Below, piece after piece: positions 38,914 through 46,706 of a stretch of DNA of 64,000 nt; the stretch's first letter is position 1; every line of letters starts with the position of its first letter. Position numbers and translations under genes: made by a program. Source of the DNA: Candidatus Riflebacteria bacterium HGW-Riflebacteria-1 (GTDB lineage Bacteria; Muiribacteriota; Ozemobacteria; Ozemobacterales; Ozemobacteraceae); assembly GCA_002839445.1 (NCBI GenBank), contig PGYB01000002.1, positions 364,616-428,615 on the forward strand. Reading direction: 5' to 3'. The notes below the pieces were generated by a model that was not told the DNA's origin, did not search any database, and saw only the letters and a list, made by a program, of their open reading frames with translations.

Positions 38914-39998
38914 TTTATGGTGCCGGAATACCATGTGTGCGCGTGTCTTGAGGCCATCCACTGCATATTCTGGTCAAAATACACTTCAGTGTCGGGCGTT
39001 TTTAAGTCTAGTAGATTGCATGGTGTTCGCCAGACTGAAGTGCCCAGCAGCCCCCAGGCCATCCCGGCCTGCTCGCTGAGTCGGTTCAGACACTCAGGCA
39101 GCAGTGTGGCTCCGCCAAACAGGTTGCCATCAGGAAGGCAGCAACGGCAACCGCTTTTGATCAGATGTGTTCCATAAAGCTGGTAATTGCCATCGGGCAT
39201 GCCTGCGGGTGCGACGGCATCGGATACGAAGATGATCTGGTTGTTTTCATGCAGATTGCATACCAGCTTGATTATCTCTGGCGCAACATGCTCACAGTCG
39301 CCGATCAGCTCAATGCTGAGATCGCGGTTAGCCAGAACGTAGCTTAGCAGATTCGCCTGGCGATGATGAAAAGCCGGCATGGCATTGAACAGATGAGTAA
39401 TATGCGTTGCGCCAGCTTCTACCGCTTTTTCGGTAGTTGCCCAGTCGGCGGCTGAATGCCCGAGAGCGGTTATGATGCCAAGCTTTCTGGCTGCAGCGAT
39501 AAAGTCGAGCGCTCCTGGCAGTTCAGGTGCGACGGTAATGATTTTGATCAGCCCGTCAGCAGCTTTCTGCCACTTTTTCAACAGTTCGATGTCTGGTGCC
39601 ATCAGATGCTCTTCAGGGTGAGAGCCGCGGCGAGAGGGCGCCAGGAAGGGGCCTTCCAGGTAAATGCCATGTATGATTGGCAGTCTTTGCCGTGTTTTTA
39701 CTACCTGTGCAATGTCGGCAAGAGCCTGCAGGCGCTGTTCTTCCGAGCAGGTTATCAGTGTCGGAAAAATTCCGGTTATGCCGGTAGTCAGCAGCTGATC
39801 GAGCATTGCGTTGATTTTGTCGACGTCTCCGAAGGCAAAATCCCAGCCATAGGCACCGTGAAAATGGATATCGATAATTCCGGGCAGTTTAAAACCGTCG
39901 ACCGGATAATCAATGTTCGGCTTGTCCTGTGGGTGAATAAAAGTATTGCGTATCAGAAAATCTGGTGTGCTTCTGCTCTCAGTAAAAAGCTCTGTCAT
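38910..39998 (-). CDS. nagA: N-acetylglucosamine-6-phosphate deacetylase
   Basis: A 362-residue amidohydrolase that removes acetate from GlcNAc-6-phosphate in amino-sugar use and cell-wall recycling. It shows the metal-binding HFHG, a Glu in IYLEGPFL, His in GHSAADW and THLFNAMPAFHH, and the catalytic Asp in FVSDAVAPAGMPDG. GGAG precedes the ATG. It lies downstream of a secreted gene and the flavodiiron gene, with a secreted hypothetical following at an ATGA overlap. No nagB is seen nearby. Confidence 0.9.
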   Translation of the reverse strand: MTELFTESRSTPDFLIRNTFIHPQDKPNIDYPVDGFKLPGIIDIHFHGAYGWDFAFGDVDKINAMLDQLLTTGITGIFPTLITCSEEQRLQALADIAQVVKTRQRLPIIHGIYLEGPFLAPSRRGSHPEEHLMAPDIELLKKWQKAADGLIKIITVAPELPGALDFIAAARKLGIITALGHSAADWATTEKAVEAGATHITHLFNAMPAFHHRQANLLSYVLANRDLSIELIGDCEHVAPEIIKLVCNLHENNQIIFVSDAVAPAGMPDGNYQLYGTHLIKSGCRCCLPDGNLFGGATLLPECLNRLSEQAGMAWGLLGTSVWRTPCNLLDLKTPDTEVYFDQNMQWMASRHAHTWYSGTIK

Positions 39999-40071
39999 TT
40001 TTTATCTCCAGAGACCGACCCGTTAATTGAATTGCCTGTGTAGATTATACTTATTTTACGGCCATGTGCAA

Positions 40072-40626
40072 TTACCAGTCGCCACCGTGAATCTTTTGCG
40101 CCGGCGACAGGGCACCAGGTTCGGCGAGTGTGTCTATTTGCGGTTCGATGTGCTTGCTGAGTATTTTTCCTGGCCTCTTGAACGGCGTAGCAACAAAATT
40201 CGAGACAAACTGCCCGCGACTGGTAGATATATTGAATCTGATCCATCGCAGCCACCAGTCACGCTTTCTGCGGCCAAGAACGGTGTGCTTGTGTTCGACG
40301 ACACGCAATGTTTTGCCCGGCGCGATCGTCAAAGGCTGCCGGTTTTCAAACCAGCTTTCGCCGAGCGTGTCGATCTGGTGCCCGCGCCAGGAGTCAACTG
40401 TAACCGCAGTGATTACTAATGGAATAAGGTTGTCGTCGTTGTAGACATCGAGGCATTCTCTGACACTGTAGTAGTCATAGCGCAGACGACTGACTTCGGC
40501 CCGGGCAATGAATCTGAGTGGCAAATCGTAGACTTTGCCAGGTTCTGCCGCGTCAGCCACTATGCCTATTGTTAGCAAAAGACTGGCCAATGCCAGGGCA
40601 AAGGCCAGTCTTGCATTATCATGCAT
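40072..40626 (-). CDS. Secreted protein of unknown function
   Basis: A 184-residue protein with a signal peptide (about residues 1-27, ending near AAEPGK) and a mature part rich in Arg and Trp (RRKRDWWLRWIRFN). I recognise no family. It starts 8 bases after the flavodiiron stop, so the two genes are probably cotranscribed. Confidence 0.55.
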   Translation of the reverse strand: MHDNARLAFALALASLLLTIGIVADAAEPGKVYDLPLRFIARAEVSRLRYDYYSVRECLDVYNDDNLIPLVITAVTVDSWRGHQIDTLGESWFENRQPLTIAPGKTLRVVEHKHTVLGRRKRDWWLRWIRFNISTSRGQFVSNFVATPFKRPGKILSKHIEPQIDTLAEPGALSPAQKIHGGDW

Positions 40627-40634
40627 CAGGAATT

Positions 40635-41825
40635 TCAGTTTCCTTTAATTTTATGGGCCAGTTCACGGCCAAGCTCCCGGCACTTTTCGAGGTCTTCCTC
40701 GCTCGGGTTGAACTGACATTTAACAGCCTGTACCGCTACTTCGATACCTGCTTCCTGCAGGCCGGCTTCGATGCGCTTGGTTCCTTCGCCGCTCCAGCCG
40801 TAGGTGCCAAAGGCCATGCCGATTTTGTTTCTGAATTTAAGGCCGCGAAGTTCTTCGAGATAGAGTGAAAGGGTCGGTACTATGCCATTGTTGAGAGTAG
40901 GGCAACCAAGCACTACTGCTTTTGAAGTCAGTATGTCAGTCATTACGTCGTGCATGTCGGCACCACCAGCGTTGAACATGCGGTAACTGACACCTTCGGC
41001 TTCGAGGCCGTCGGCAATCGCGCGACCCATGGCTTCAGTTCCGCCCCAGATGGTGTCGAAAACGATAACCGCAGCTTCACGATTGACGCCTTTTGACCAT
41101 TCAATGTATTTTTCGATGATCTGGCCCGGGTTCTGTCTCCAGCACAGGCCGTGCGCCGGAGCGATTATCGAGATGTCCCAGCCCAGCTTGCTGAATTCGT
41201 CAATTTTCTTGAGAATCTGCGATGAATAAAGGGTGAGAATACAGGCAAAATACTTTTCGACTTCGAACCACAGGCCTTTCTGGTCGACCTGGTCAACAAA
41301 GCGCTCGGGGCTGGCAAAATGCTGCCCGAAAGCGTCGGTTGAGAACAATACTTTGTCTTCAGGGCAGTAGGTGAACATGCTGTCAGGCCAGTGCAGCATC
41401 TGGGCTTCGAAAAACCTGAGCGTGCGCTTGCCGATGTTGATGCTGTCACCGGTTTTAACGGTTTTGAGATTCTCAACCTGCGGGTGGTGGCGTTTTATCG
41501 AAACCTGGCCGCCGCGGCTGGCATAAATTTCAAGCTTGGGGTTACGCGCGAGAAGTCTGGGCAAAGCGCTGGCGTGATCTGGCTCGGCGTGATTGATTAT
41601 CAGAATGTCGAGCTCTTCAATTTTAACGAATTCTTCAATGTGTCTGATCAGGTCGTCAGCGTGCGAACACCTTACCAGGTCGATCAATACCTTTTTTTCG
41701 TCATTGATAAAATATGAGTTATAGCTTGTGCCGTGACGAATAGAGAGCTCGTGTCCGTGAAAGTGTTCTTTGCTCCATTCAAGTGCGCCAACCCAGTAAA
41801 TATCCTTGCATATTTGCTGCTTCAA
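40635..41825 (-). CDS. fprA: Flavodiiron protein (A-type flavoprotein)
   Basis: Reduces oxygen to water, or nitric oxide to nitrous oxide, protecting anaerobic cells. The 396-residue protein has a metallo-beta-lactamase-like diiron domain with HAEPDH, LHWPDSM, STDAFGQH and APAHGL ligands, followed by a flavodoxin domain (about 250-396) with DTIWGGTEAMG for FMN. I chose TTG at 41825, which has AGGAGG six bases upstream and gives the normal length; the frame is open to a TTG at 41894. Electrons usually come from rubredoxin, which is not in this window. Confidence 0.92.
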   Translation of the reverse strand: MKQQICKDIYWVGALEWSKEHFHGHELSIRHGTSYNSYFINDEKKVLIDLVRCSHADDLIRHIEEFVKIEELDILIINHAEPDHASALPRLLARNPKLEIYASRGGQVSIKRHHPQVENLKTVKTGDSINIGKRTLRFFEAQMLHWPDSMFTYCPEDKVLFSTDAFGQHFASPERFVDQVDQKGLWFEVEKYFACILTLYSSQILKKIDEFSKLGWDISIIAPAHGLCWRQNPGQIIEKYIEWSKGVNREAAVIVFDTIWGGTEAMGRAIADGLEAEGVSYRMFNAGGADMHDVMTDILTSKAVVLGCPTLNNGIVPTLSLYLEELRGLKFRNKIGMAFGTYGWSGEGTKRIEAGLQEAGIEVAVQAVKCQFNPSEEDLEKCRELGRELAHKIKGN

Positions 41826-41971
41826 TTCGGGCCTCCTGCTAGTTTTGTGATTTTTTTTACAATAAAAATCTAGCATAAAGTTGCATTTAGTCAAACTATT
41901 ATGTACATTTAAGCGGAATAACGTGTTTGCGAAGCATTGAGATAGAAGTACAGATGAACAGGGGAACTTAA

Positions 41972-42922
41972 ATGCAAATTATTCTGGCTGGTATGCTGAT
42001 ACTTACCGTTCTGTTAGGGCTATATGTCATCAGCCTGTTTCCGTTCATGACTTATATGAACTGCATTTCTGCAAATGTTCCGATTTCGGTGGTTCAGCTG
42101 ATTGCCATGCAATTGCGCAACGTACCGACCGGTCTGATCATCGAATCTTATGTGCGCGTGCGCAAGGCCGGTATACCGCTGGGGCTTGATCGTCTCGAAG
42201 TTCACTACCTTTCTGGCGGCAATATGCAGAAAGTCGTGCAGGCACTTATCAGCGCCAAGAACTCAAAGATTGATCTCGACTTTGAACGCGCCGCCGCCAT
42301 CGATCTCGCCGGCCGCGACGTTGAAGATGCCGTAAAAATGTCGGTTCATCCCCGAGTTATCAAGACTCCTGATATTCATGGCATTTCCAGAGATGGCATC
42401 GAACTGATTGTTAAAGCAAATATTACTGTACGCTCTAATCTTAAAACCATGGTTGGTGGCGCTGGCGAAGACACTGTTCTGGCAAGAGTAGGCGAAGGTA
42501 TTGTTTCTGCCATAGGATCGGCCGTGTCGCACCAGGCAATTCTCAACAAACCAGAAATACTCAGCCAGAAGATCATCTCGGCTGGCCTTGATGTTGGCAC
42601 TGCTTTTGAAATTGTATCACTTGATATTTCTGATATTGATGTCGGCCGCAACATTGGCGCCTACCTCAAGAACGCCCAGGCCATTGCCGACAAGAAGGTC
42701 GGTGAAGCCAAGGCTGAAGGCCGCCGCGCGCTTGCCATGGCGCTCACCCAGGAAAACAAGGCGGCCGAGCAGGAAGCAAAAGCTAATCTGGTCCAGGCCG
42801 AAATGAAAATACCGCATGCCATTGCCGAGAGTTTCAGGCAAGGCAAGATCATCGTCAAACGCAAAAAGAGAAACCCGCCAGTAGATCGCAGTGGACTGGG
42901 GTTTGGTGATGACGCAGGATGA
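41972..42922 (+). CDS. floA: Flotillin-like protein FloA (SPFH domain)
   Basis: A 316-residue membrane scaffold protein of the UPF0365/FloA family, which organises membrane microdomains. It has an N-terminal membrane hairpin (about 2-27), an SPFH core (RVRKAGIPLGLDRLEVHYLSGGN, VKANITVRSNLKTMVGGAGEDT) and a C-terminal coiled-coil region rich in Ala, Glu and Lys. An AGGGGAAC site precedes the ATG. A short frame overlaps its end. Confidence 0.9.
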   Translation: MQIILAGMLILTVLLGLYVISLFPFMTYMNCISANVPISVVQLIAMQLRNVPTGLIIESYVRVRKAGIPLGLDRLEVHYLSGGNMQKVVQALISAKNSKIDLDFERAAAIDLAGRDVEDAVKMSVHPRVIKTPDIHGISRDGIELIVKANITVRSNLKTMVGGAGEDTVLARVGEGIVSAIGSAVSHQAILNKPEILSQKIISAGLDVGTAFEIVSLDISDIDVGRNIGAYLKNAQAIADKKVGEAKAEGRRALAMALTQENKAAEQEAKANLVQAEMKIPHAIAESFRQGKIIVKRKKRNPPVDRSGLGFGDDAG

Positions 42923-43175
42923 AGTCAAGTTAACTCGTGAGCAGCTCGAGAAAATGAATCGGCTGCATCGCCGTGAGTTGCGACAGATAAAAAATATGTC
43001 GGAAGCTCAGTTTCAGATTTTCCGCAAAAACTTTTCGTTTGGCCATCTCGAAAACATTACGAGAGCTGAAGCGCATTCTCTGCTAACTTCGATGCTCGCG
43101 CTCAATCTGCAGCTTCTCGCAGACCTTTCCCCGATCTCATCTGATCCCGCCGGTCACAGGCGATTCGGCAGCTGA
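42909..43175 (+). CDS. Small protein overlapping the end of floA
   Basis: An 88-residue, charged helical protein starting at ATG 42909, inside the last codons of floA, with a GGGG-rich stretch just upstream. Helical stretches such as LTREQLEKMNRLHRREL look coding. I recognise no family. It is followed by the shared terminator at 43188. Overlap with floA suggests coupled translation. Confidence 0.5.
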   Translation: MTQDEVKLTREQLEKMNRLHRRELRQIKNMSEAQFQIFRKNFSFGHLENITRAEAHSLLTSMLALNLQLLADLSPISSDPAGHRRFGS

Positions 43176-43187
43176 AATTTTAAAATA

Positions 43188-43223
43188 AAAAAGCACCAGG
43201 CTTTTTAACTCTGGTGCTTTTTT
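43188..43223. terminator. Bidirectional terminator
   Basis: A 12-base stem (AAAAAGCACCAG with CTGGTGCTTTTT) around an 11-base loop, with T-runs in both directions. It serves floA on plus and the antiporter gene on minus. Confidence 0.85.
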
Positions 43224-43260
43224 GTGTTTGCAATCCAACGGTGTGTAACCGTCTGACCCG

Positions 43261-44505
43261 CTAATTTCCTGCAGTTGCCGAAGCAGGTTCCAGGGAAATG
43301 CTGGCGCTTGAGCTATCAGCAGCACCGATATTTTCGACCGGCTGGCTTAATGGCTCTTCAATTGCCGGCAGAGCTGGTGTCTGGCTTGCAGTGTCAAGTA
43401 TTTGGCCGGCGGTCGCCGTGTTTGCTGGTGTGGTGCCATTAGCCGGGCTGCCAGTGTCTTTAGGCTGTGTGTGCATCGACAGATCTTTCAAGTCTGGCGG
43501 AAGTTCTGGTGTAGTGGTTTGAAAGAGAATGACATTATAAGCAAGATAGACGGCGACCAGTAGCGCGCCTTCTGCTCTGATAATGCGCATTCCTGTCGAC
43601 ATGATTGGCAAAACGCCCATGCTGACTGCTACCATCAGCGGAATATGGATACCCAGCATATTGGGAGAAACCATGAGAACCTGGGTTTCCGGTGTTGCAT
43701 TAAACCATGATATCGTCGAAGCGCAGCCAACGATACCCAGTACATTGAATATGTTCGAGCCAACGACGTTGCCAAGCGAGATCTCGGACTGCCCCTTGCG
43801 CGCCGCCACAATCGAGGTTGCCAGTTCCGGCAGCGAAGTGCCGATCGCAATGAGGGTCAGACCTATTACTTCGTCTGACAGGCCAAACGTTCTGGCGATT
43901 TCGACGGCTCCCTTTACCAGAACCTCTGAACCGATTACCAGACCTATCATGCCGGCTAACAGGTAGAAAATGTTAGTGCCGGTAGTGGGCATTGTTTCGT
44001 CGTCTGAGGCGAAATCGTCACATTTCTCGGCAATCTCTGCGGCAATCGCACTCTCTTTTCGGCTCCAGTAATAGCTTAGCCCGGTATATGCAAACAGCAT
44101 GGTAAATAGTATCAGGCCTTCTAACGGAGTTATGTAGCTGTCGGTATGTGCCATATACCACATCAGCAGCGCCGTTCCTATCATTATCGGCGTTTCGCGG
44201 CGCACTATCTCGCGCCCGCACTGAATTGGCTTGATCAGCGACGCAATACCCAGAATCAACGCGACATTCATTATATTCGAGCCGACCACGTTACCGAGCG
44301 AAAGGGCCGGGTTGCCCTTGATCGATGCGTTAATGCTCACTACCATTTCTGGCAGGGAAGTGCCGGCCGCGACAATTGTCAGGCCGATAACGGTTTTGCT
44401 GACTCCGAAGTTGATTGCGAGATTGGAGGCGCCTTCAACCAGCTTGTCGGCAGCATACGACAGTATAATGAAACCGATAATGCAGAGGATTACGCTTGTA
44501 GCCAT
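43261..44505 (-). CDS. Calcium/sodium antiporter, CaCA family (YrbG type)
   Basis: A 414-residue protein with about ten membrane helices in two inverted halves, each with the family's alpha-repeat: GTSLPEMVVSINASIKGN with GNVVGSNI, and GTSLPELATSIVAARKGQ with GNVVGSNIFN. These carry the cation-binding Glu and Asn. The last roughly 90 residues (after about 325) are soluble, rich in Pro, Thr, Ala and Ser. It exchanges Na+ (or H+) for Ca2+ across the inner membrane. Confidence 0.9.
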   Translation of the reverse strand: MATSVILCIIGFIILSYAADKLVEGASNLAINFGVSKTVIGLTIVAAGTSLPEMVVSINASIKGNPALSLGNVVGSNIMNVALILGIASLIKPIQCGREIVRRETPIMIGTALLMWYMAHTDSYITPLEGLILFTMLFAYTGLSYYWSRKESAIAAEIAEKCDDFASDDETMPTTGTNIFYLLAGMIGLVIGSEVLVKGAVEIARTFGLSDEVIGLTLIAIGTSLPELATSIVAARKGQSEISLGNVVGSNIFNVLGIVGCASTISWFNATPETQVLMVSPNMLGIHIPLMVAVSMGVLPIMSTGMRIIRAEGALLVAVYLAYNVILFQTTTPELPPDLKDLSMHTQPKDTGSPANGTTPANTATAGQILDTASQTPALPAIEEPLSQPVENIGAADSSSASISLEPASATAGN

Positions 44506-44614
44506 GAACAGAAGCTCCTGTGCCGACTGACTGCCTAAAAAGGCTGCCGGTATTTTAGACGGGATTATCTGTTAACGCAATAAAAATTTGCTCCTGACAT
44601 GGCTGTGGCAAAAT

Positions 44615-44638
44615 AAAAGCCCGCAGTTGCGGGCTTTT
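44615..44638. terminator. Terminator after the ankyrin-repeat gene
   Basis: A perfect 10-base stem (AAAAGCCCGC/GCGGGCTTTT) with loop AGTT. It lies 37 bases after the end of the minus-strand ankyrin gene. Confidence 0.8.
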
Positions 44639-44675
44639 AAAAGAGATGTGAAAGGGGAGGAATCAATAAAGTTTT

Positions 44676-45992
44676 TCAGTCGTGGGCATAGCAGATTTCT
44701 GTCGCGTTGTCGCTTCTTTTTGCCGGTTCAGCATGGGTATTTGACCACCAGACCAGATAAGAAGCCACGTAGAGTATCATGAACCAGACCCAGAATATTG
44801 CAAATTCTGTGAAGAATGACGGGTCTATTGCAAGCTTGCTGGCATAGAAGACTTCGATCAACAGAAGGTGGGTGACGCGGAAGTGAACGGATTCGCGGAT
44901 ATCTTTGAAGAAGTGCAGTGCTGAAAGCGATTCTTGCTCTGTGGTAATCAGAAGGTGTGATACGAAGAATACGATAAGCATGTTTAAAAGCGCATTCACC
45001 GATGCCGCGTCTGCCAGACTGCCAATGTTAAGGTTCAGGTTGATAATTGAAGGCAGCGTGCCGGTGGCAAAACCTTTCCAGAGAAGGAAGAGCAGCATCG
45101 GAAAAACCGCGAACCAGAGCGCGTGTTCGGTGATTTTGCCGAGAAGTGTGGAGTGCGTATTTTCTCCGGCAACCAGACTGCTCACTATCTTGCTGCAGTT
45201 GCTTTTTGTTTTGCTTTCAGGGTTTGTTGCTTTGTTGTTGAAAAAATCGCTGAGTTTTGCCTTGTTAACAATAGCGGCAGCTTCATCAGAAGTTGTCTGG
45301 CGATTCTCTTCTGCCAGTTCGTCGATGCGGGATTTTGCCTGAATTTTGAAGAAGTAGTTGCGGCAGGCTTCGGCTACTTCAAGGAAAGTCTTGCCGGTGT
45401 CGTCCAGCTGAAGCGGATTTGCTCCGTGGCTCAACAGGATGTCGGCGCAGCGGAAATGCCCTTTTATAGCGGTCATGTGTAAAGGTGTCAGCCCGATTTC
45501 ATTGCGGGCGCGCAAGTTGGCGCCAGCAGTAATCAGAACATCGACTGCGGGTATGAAGCCTTTCTGCGCAGCGAGGTGCAGTGCAGTGTTGCCGTTTTTG
45601 TTGGTGGCTTCCTTGTCGGCTCCGGCTGCGAGCAGTCTTGCCATGATCGAGAAAGCATTGTGACGTGCAGCAATATGCAGAGGTGTATCTTTTTTTGCTG
45701 TCTTCATGTTCAGGTCGATGCCGGTCGCTATGAAGATTGCTACGGCAGCTTCATTATTGCTGCGGCAGGCCTCGTGCAGGGGTGACCAGTCAAAATCGTC
45801 GCTGCTGTCTGCTCTTGCACCACGATTGAGAAGCTCGAGGATCGTCTCAGAGTCCGCGTTTCTGGCGGCATGATGCAGCAGGGTTTCTTCGTTGTTGTTC
45901 AGTTCATATACCAGACCAGGTTCCTGGTCGAGATAAAAGCGCAGCAGTTTTGCATCGGAATCTCTAATGGCTCCAGAAATTTTTGCCCACAT
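44676..45992 (-). CDS. Ankyrin-repeat protein with C-terminal membrane domain
   Basis: A 438-residue protein. The N-terminal 205 residues form about six ankyrin repeats (for example DTPLHIAARHNAFSIMARLLAAGA, NTALHLAAQKGFIPAVDVLITAGA). A polar linker follows, then about four hydrophobic segments (about 285-420), including FVSHLL and FAIFWVWFMILYVASYLVWW. It is probably an inner-membrane protein with a cytoplasmic protein-binding face. Its partner is unknown. It stands alone, with a 700-base gap upstream. Confidence 0.75.
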   Translation of the reverse strand: MWAKISGAIRDSDAKLLRFYLDQEPGLVYELNNNEETLLHHAARNADSETILELLNRGARADSSDDFDWSPLHEACRSNNEAAVAIFIATGIDLNMKTAKKDTPLHIAARHNAFSIMARLLAAGADKEATNKNGNTALHLAAQKGFIPAVDVLITAGANLRARNEIGLTPLHMTAIKGHFRCADILLSHGANPLQLDDTGKTFLEVAEACRNYFFKIQAKSRIDELAEENRQTTSDEAAAIVNKAKLSDFFNNKATNPESKTKSNCSKIVSSLVAGENTHSTLLGKITEHALWFAVFPMLLFLLWKGFATGTLPSIINLNLNIGSLADAASVNALLNMLIVFFVSHLLITTEQESLSALHFFKDIRESVHFRVTHLLLIEVFYASKLAIDPSFFTEFAIFWVWFMILYVASYLVWWSNTHAEPAKRSDNATEICYAHD

Positions 45993-46706
45993 ACTTTTGT
46001 TCCCCCCATGTCTGTTGTCCAGATTCTTATCATCTTGTAGAACAACGCCCCGCTGAATGCGTGAGGCTGTTTTAGCAAAATTCGTGCCAAGAAATGACTG
46101 TGGTAAAGAGTCCTGCTAGCAAAGGGTTACTGCCTTTGCAGCAAGGTTTATGCTGAATTATCAGCAAAATATTGCCAATAATTAAGGTAGTAAAAGTTTC
46201 GTAAAATATTGTGAATAGTTAAGGGCATTGTGTGACCTCCTGATGAAAATATAGAACAGAACTCATGCACTTATTAACTGCTGGTTTCTGTACTGAATCA
46301 GGAGAACTTTCGCAAAACACCAAATGCTTCTGAAAAGCTGGTAGCTTAATCAGAAGTATATTGCGATCTGAACACTCTTTGCGCGAATTCTGACTCTCTG
46401 TTATCGGTTCAGAATTTTTTGCGCTGTTTTTTCCCTCACTTCTCTTAACTTGATTATACTCAATATTTAAAATGTCGCAACCACATTTTCAGAAGCCCAT
46501 GCCTGGCGCAGCTTTGCCGGCAGGTTTTGGCAACTGCTTTGCCATTCTTGAATTGCGAGGTGAAAATTTTACATTTGCCCTGTAGCAGGTATTTTGTGAG
46601 TATTGCTGCTTGCCATGTTTATTTTGCTGAACTATTTTTTTCGCGATTTTCAGATTTATATACTTGTGATATATTAATTCTTCAATGCTTCAATCGGACG
46701 GTAAAC
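45993..46706. other. 714-base intergenic region with an orphan terminator
   Basis: No convincing gene on either strand. On the plus strand an AT-rich stretch (46140-46320) is followed by an orphan terminator-like hairpin at 46386-46420, which could end a small RNA. The downstream part holds a possible promoter for the ketosynthase-like gene: TTTTCA, 17 bases, TATATT near 46672-46677. Confidence 0.4.
46386..46420 (+). terminator. Orphan terminator-like hairpin
   Basis: AATTCTGA (46386-46393) pairs with TCAGAATT (46409-46416) over a 15-base loop and is followed by four T. It has no gene immediately upstream on the plus strand, so it may mark an unannotated short transcript. Confidence 0.45.
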
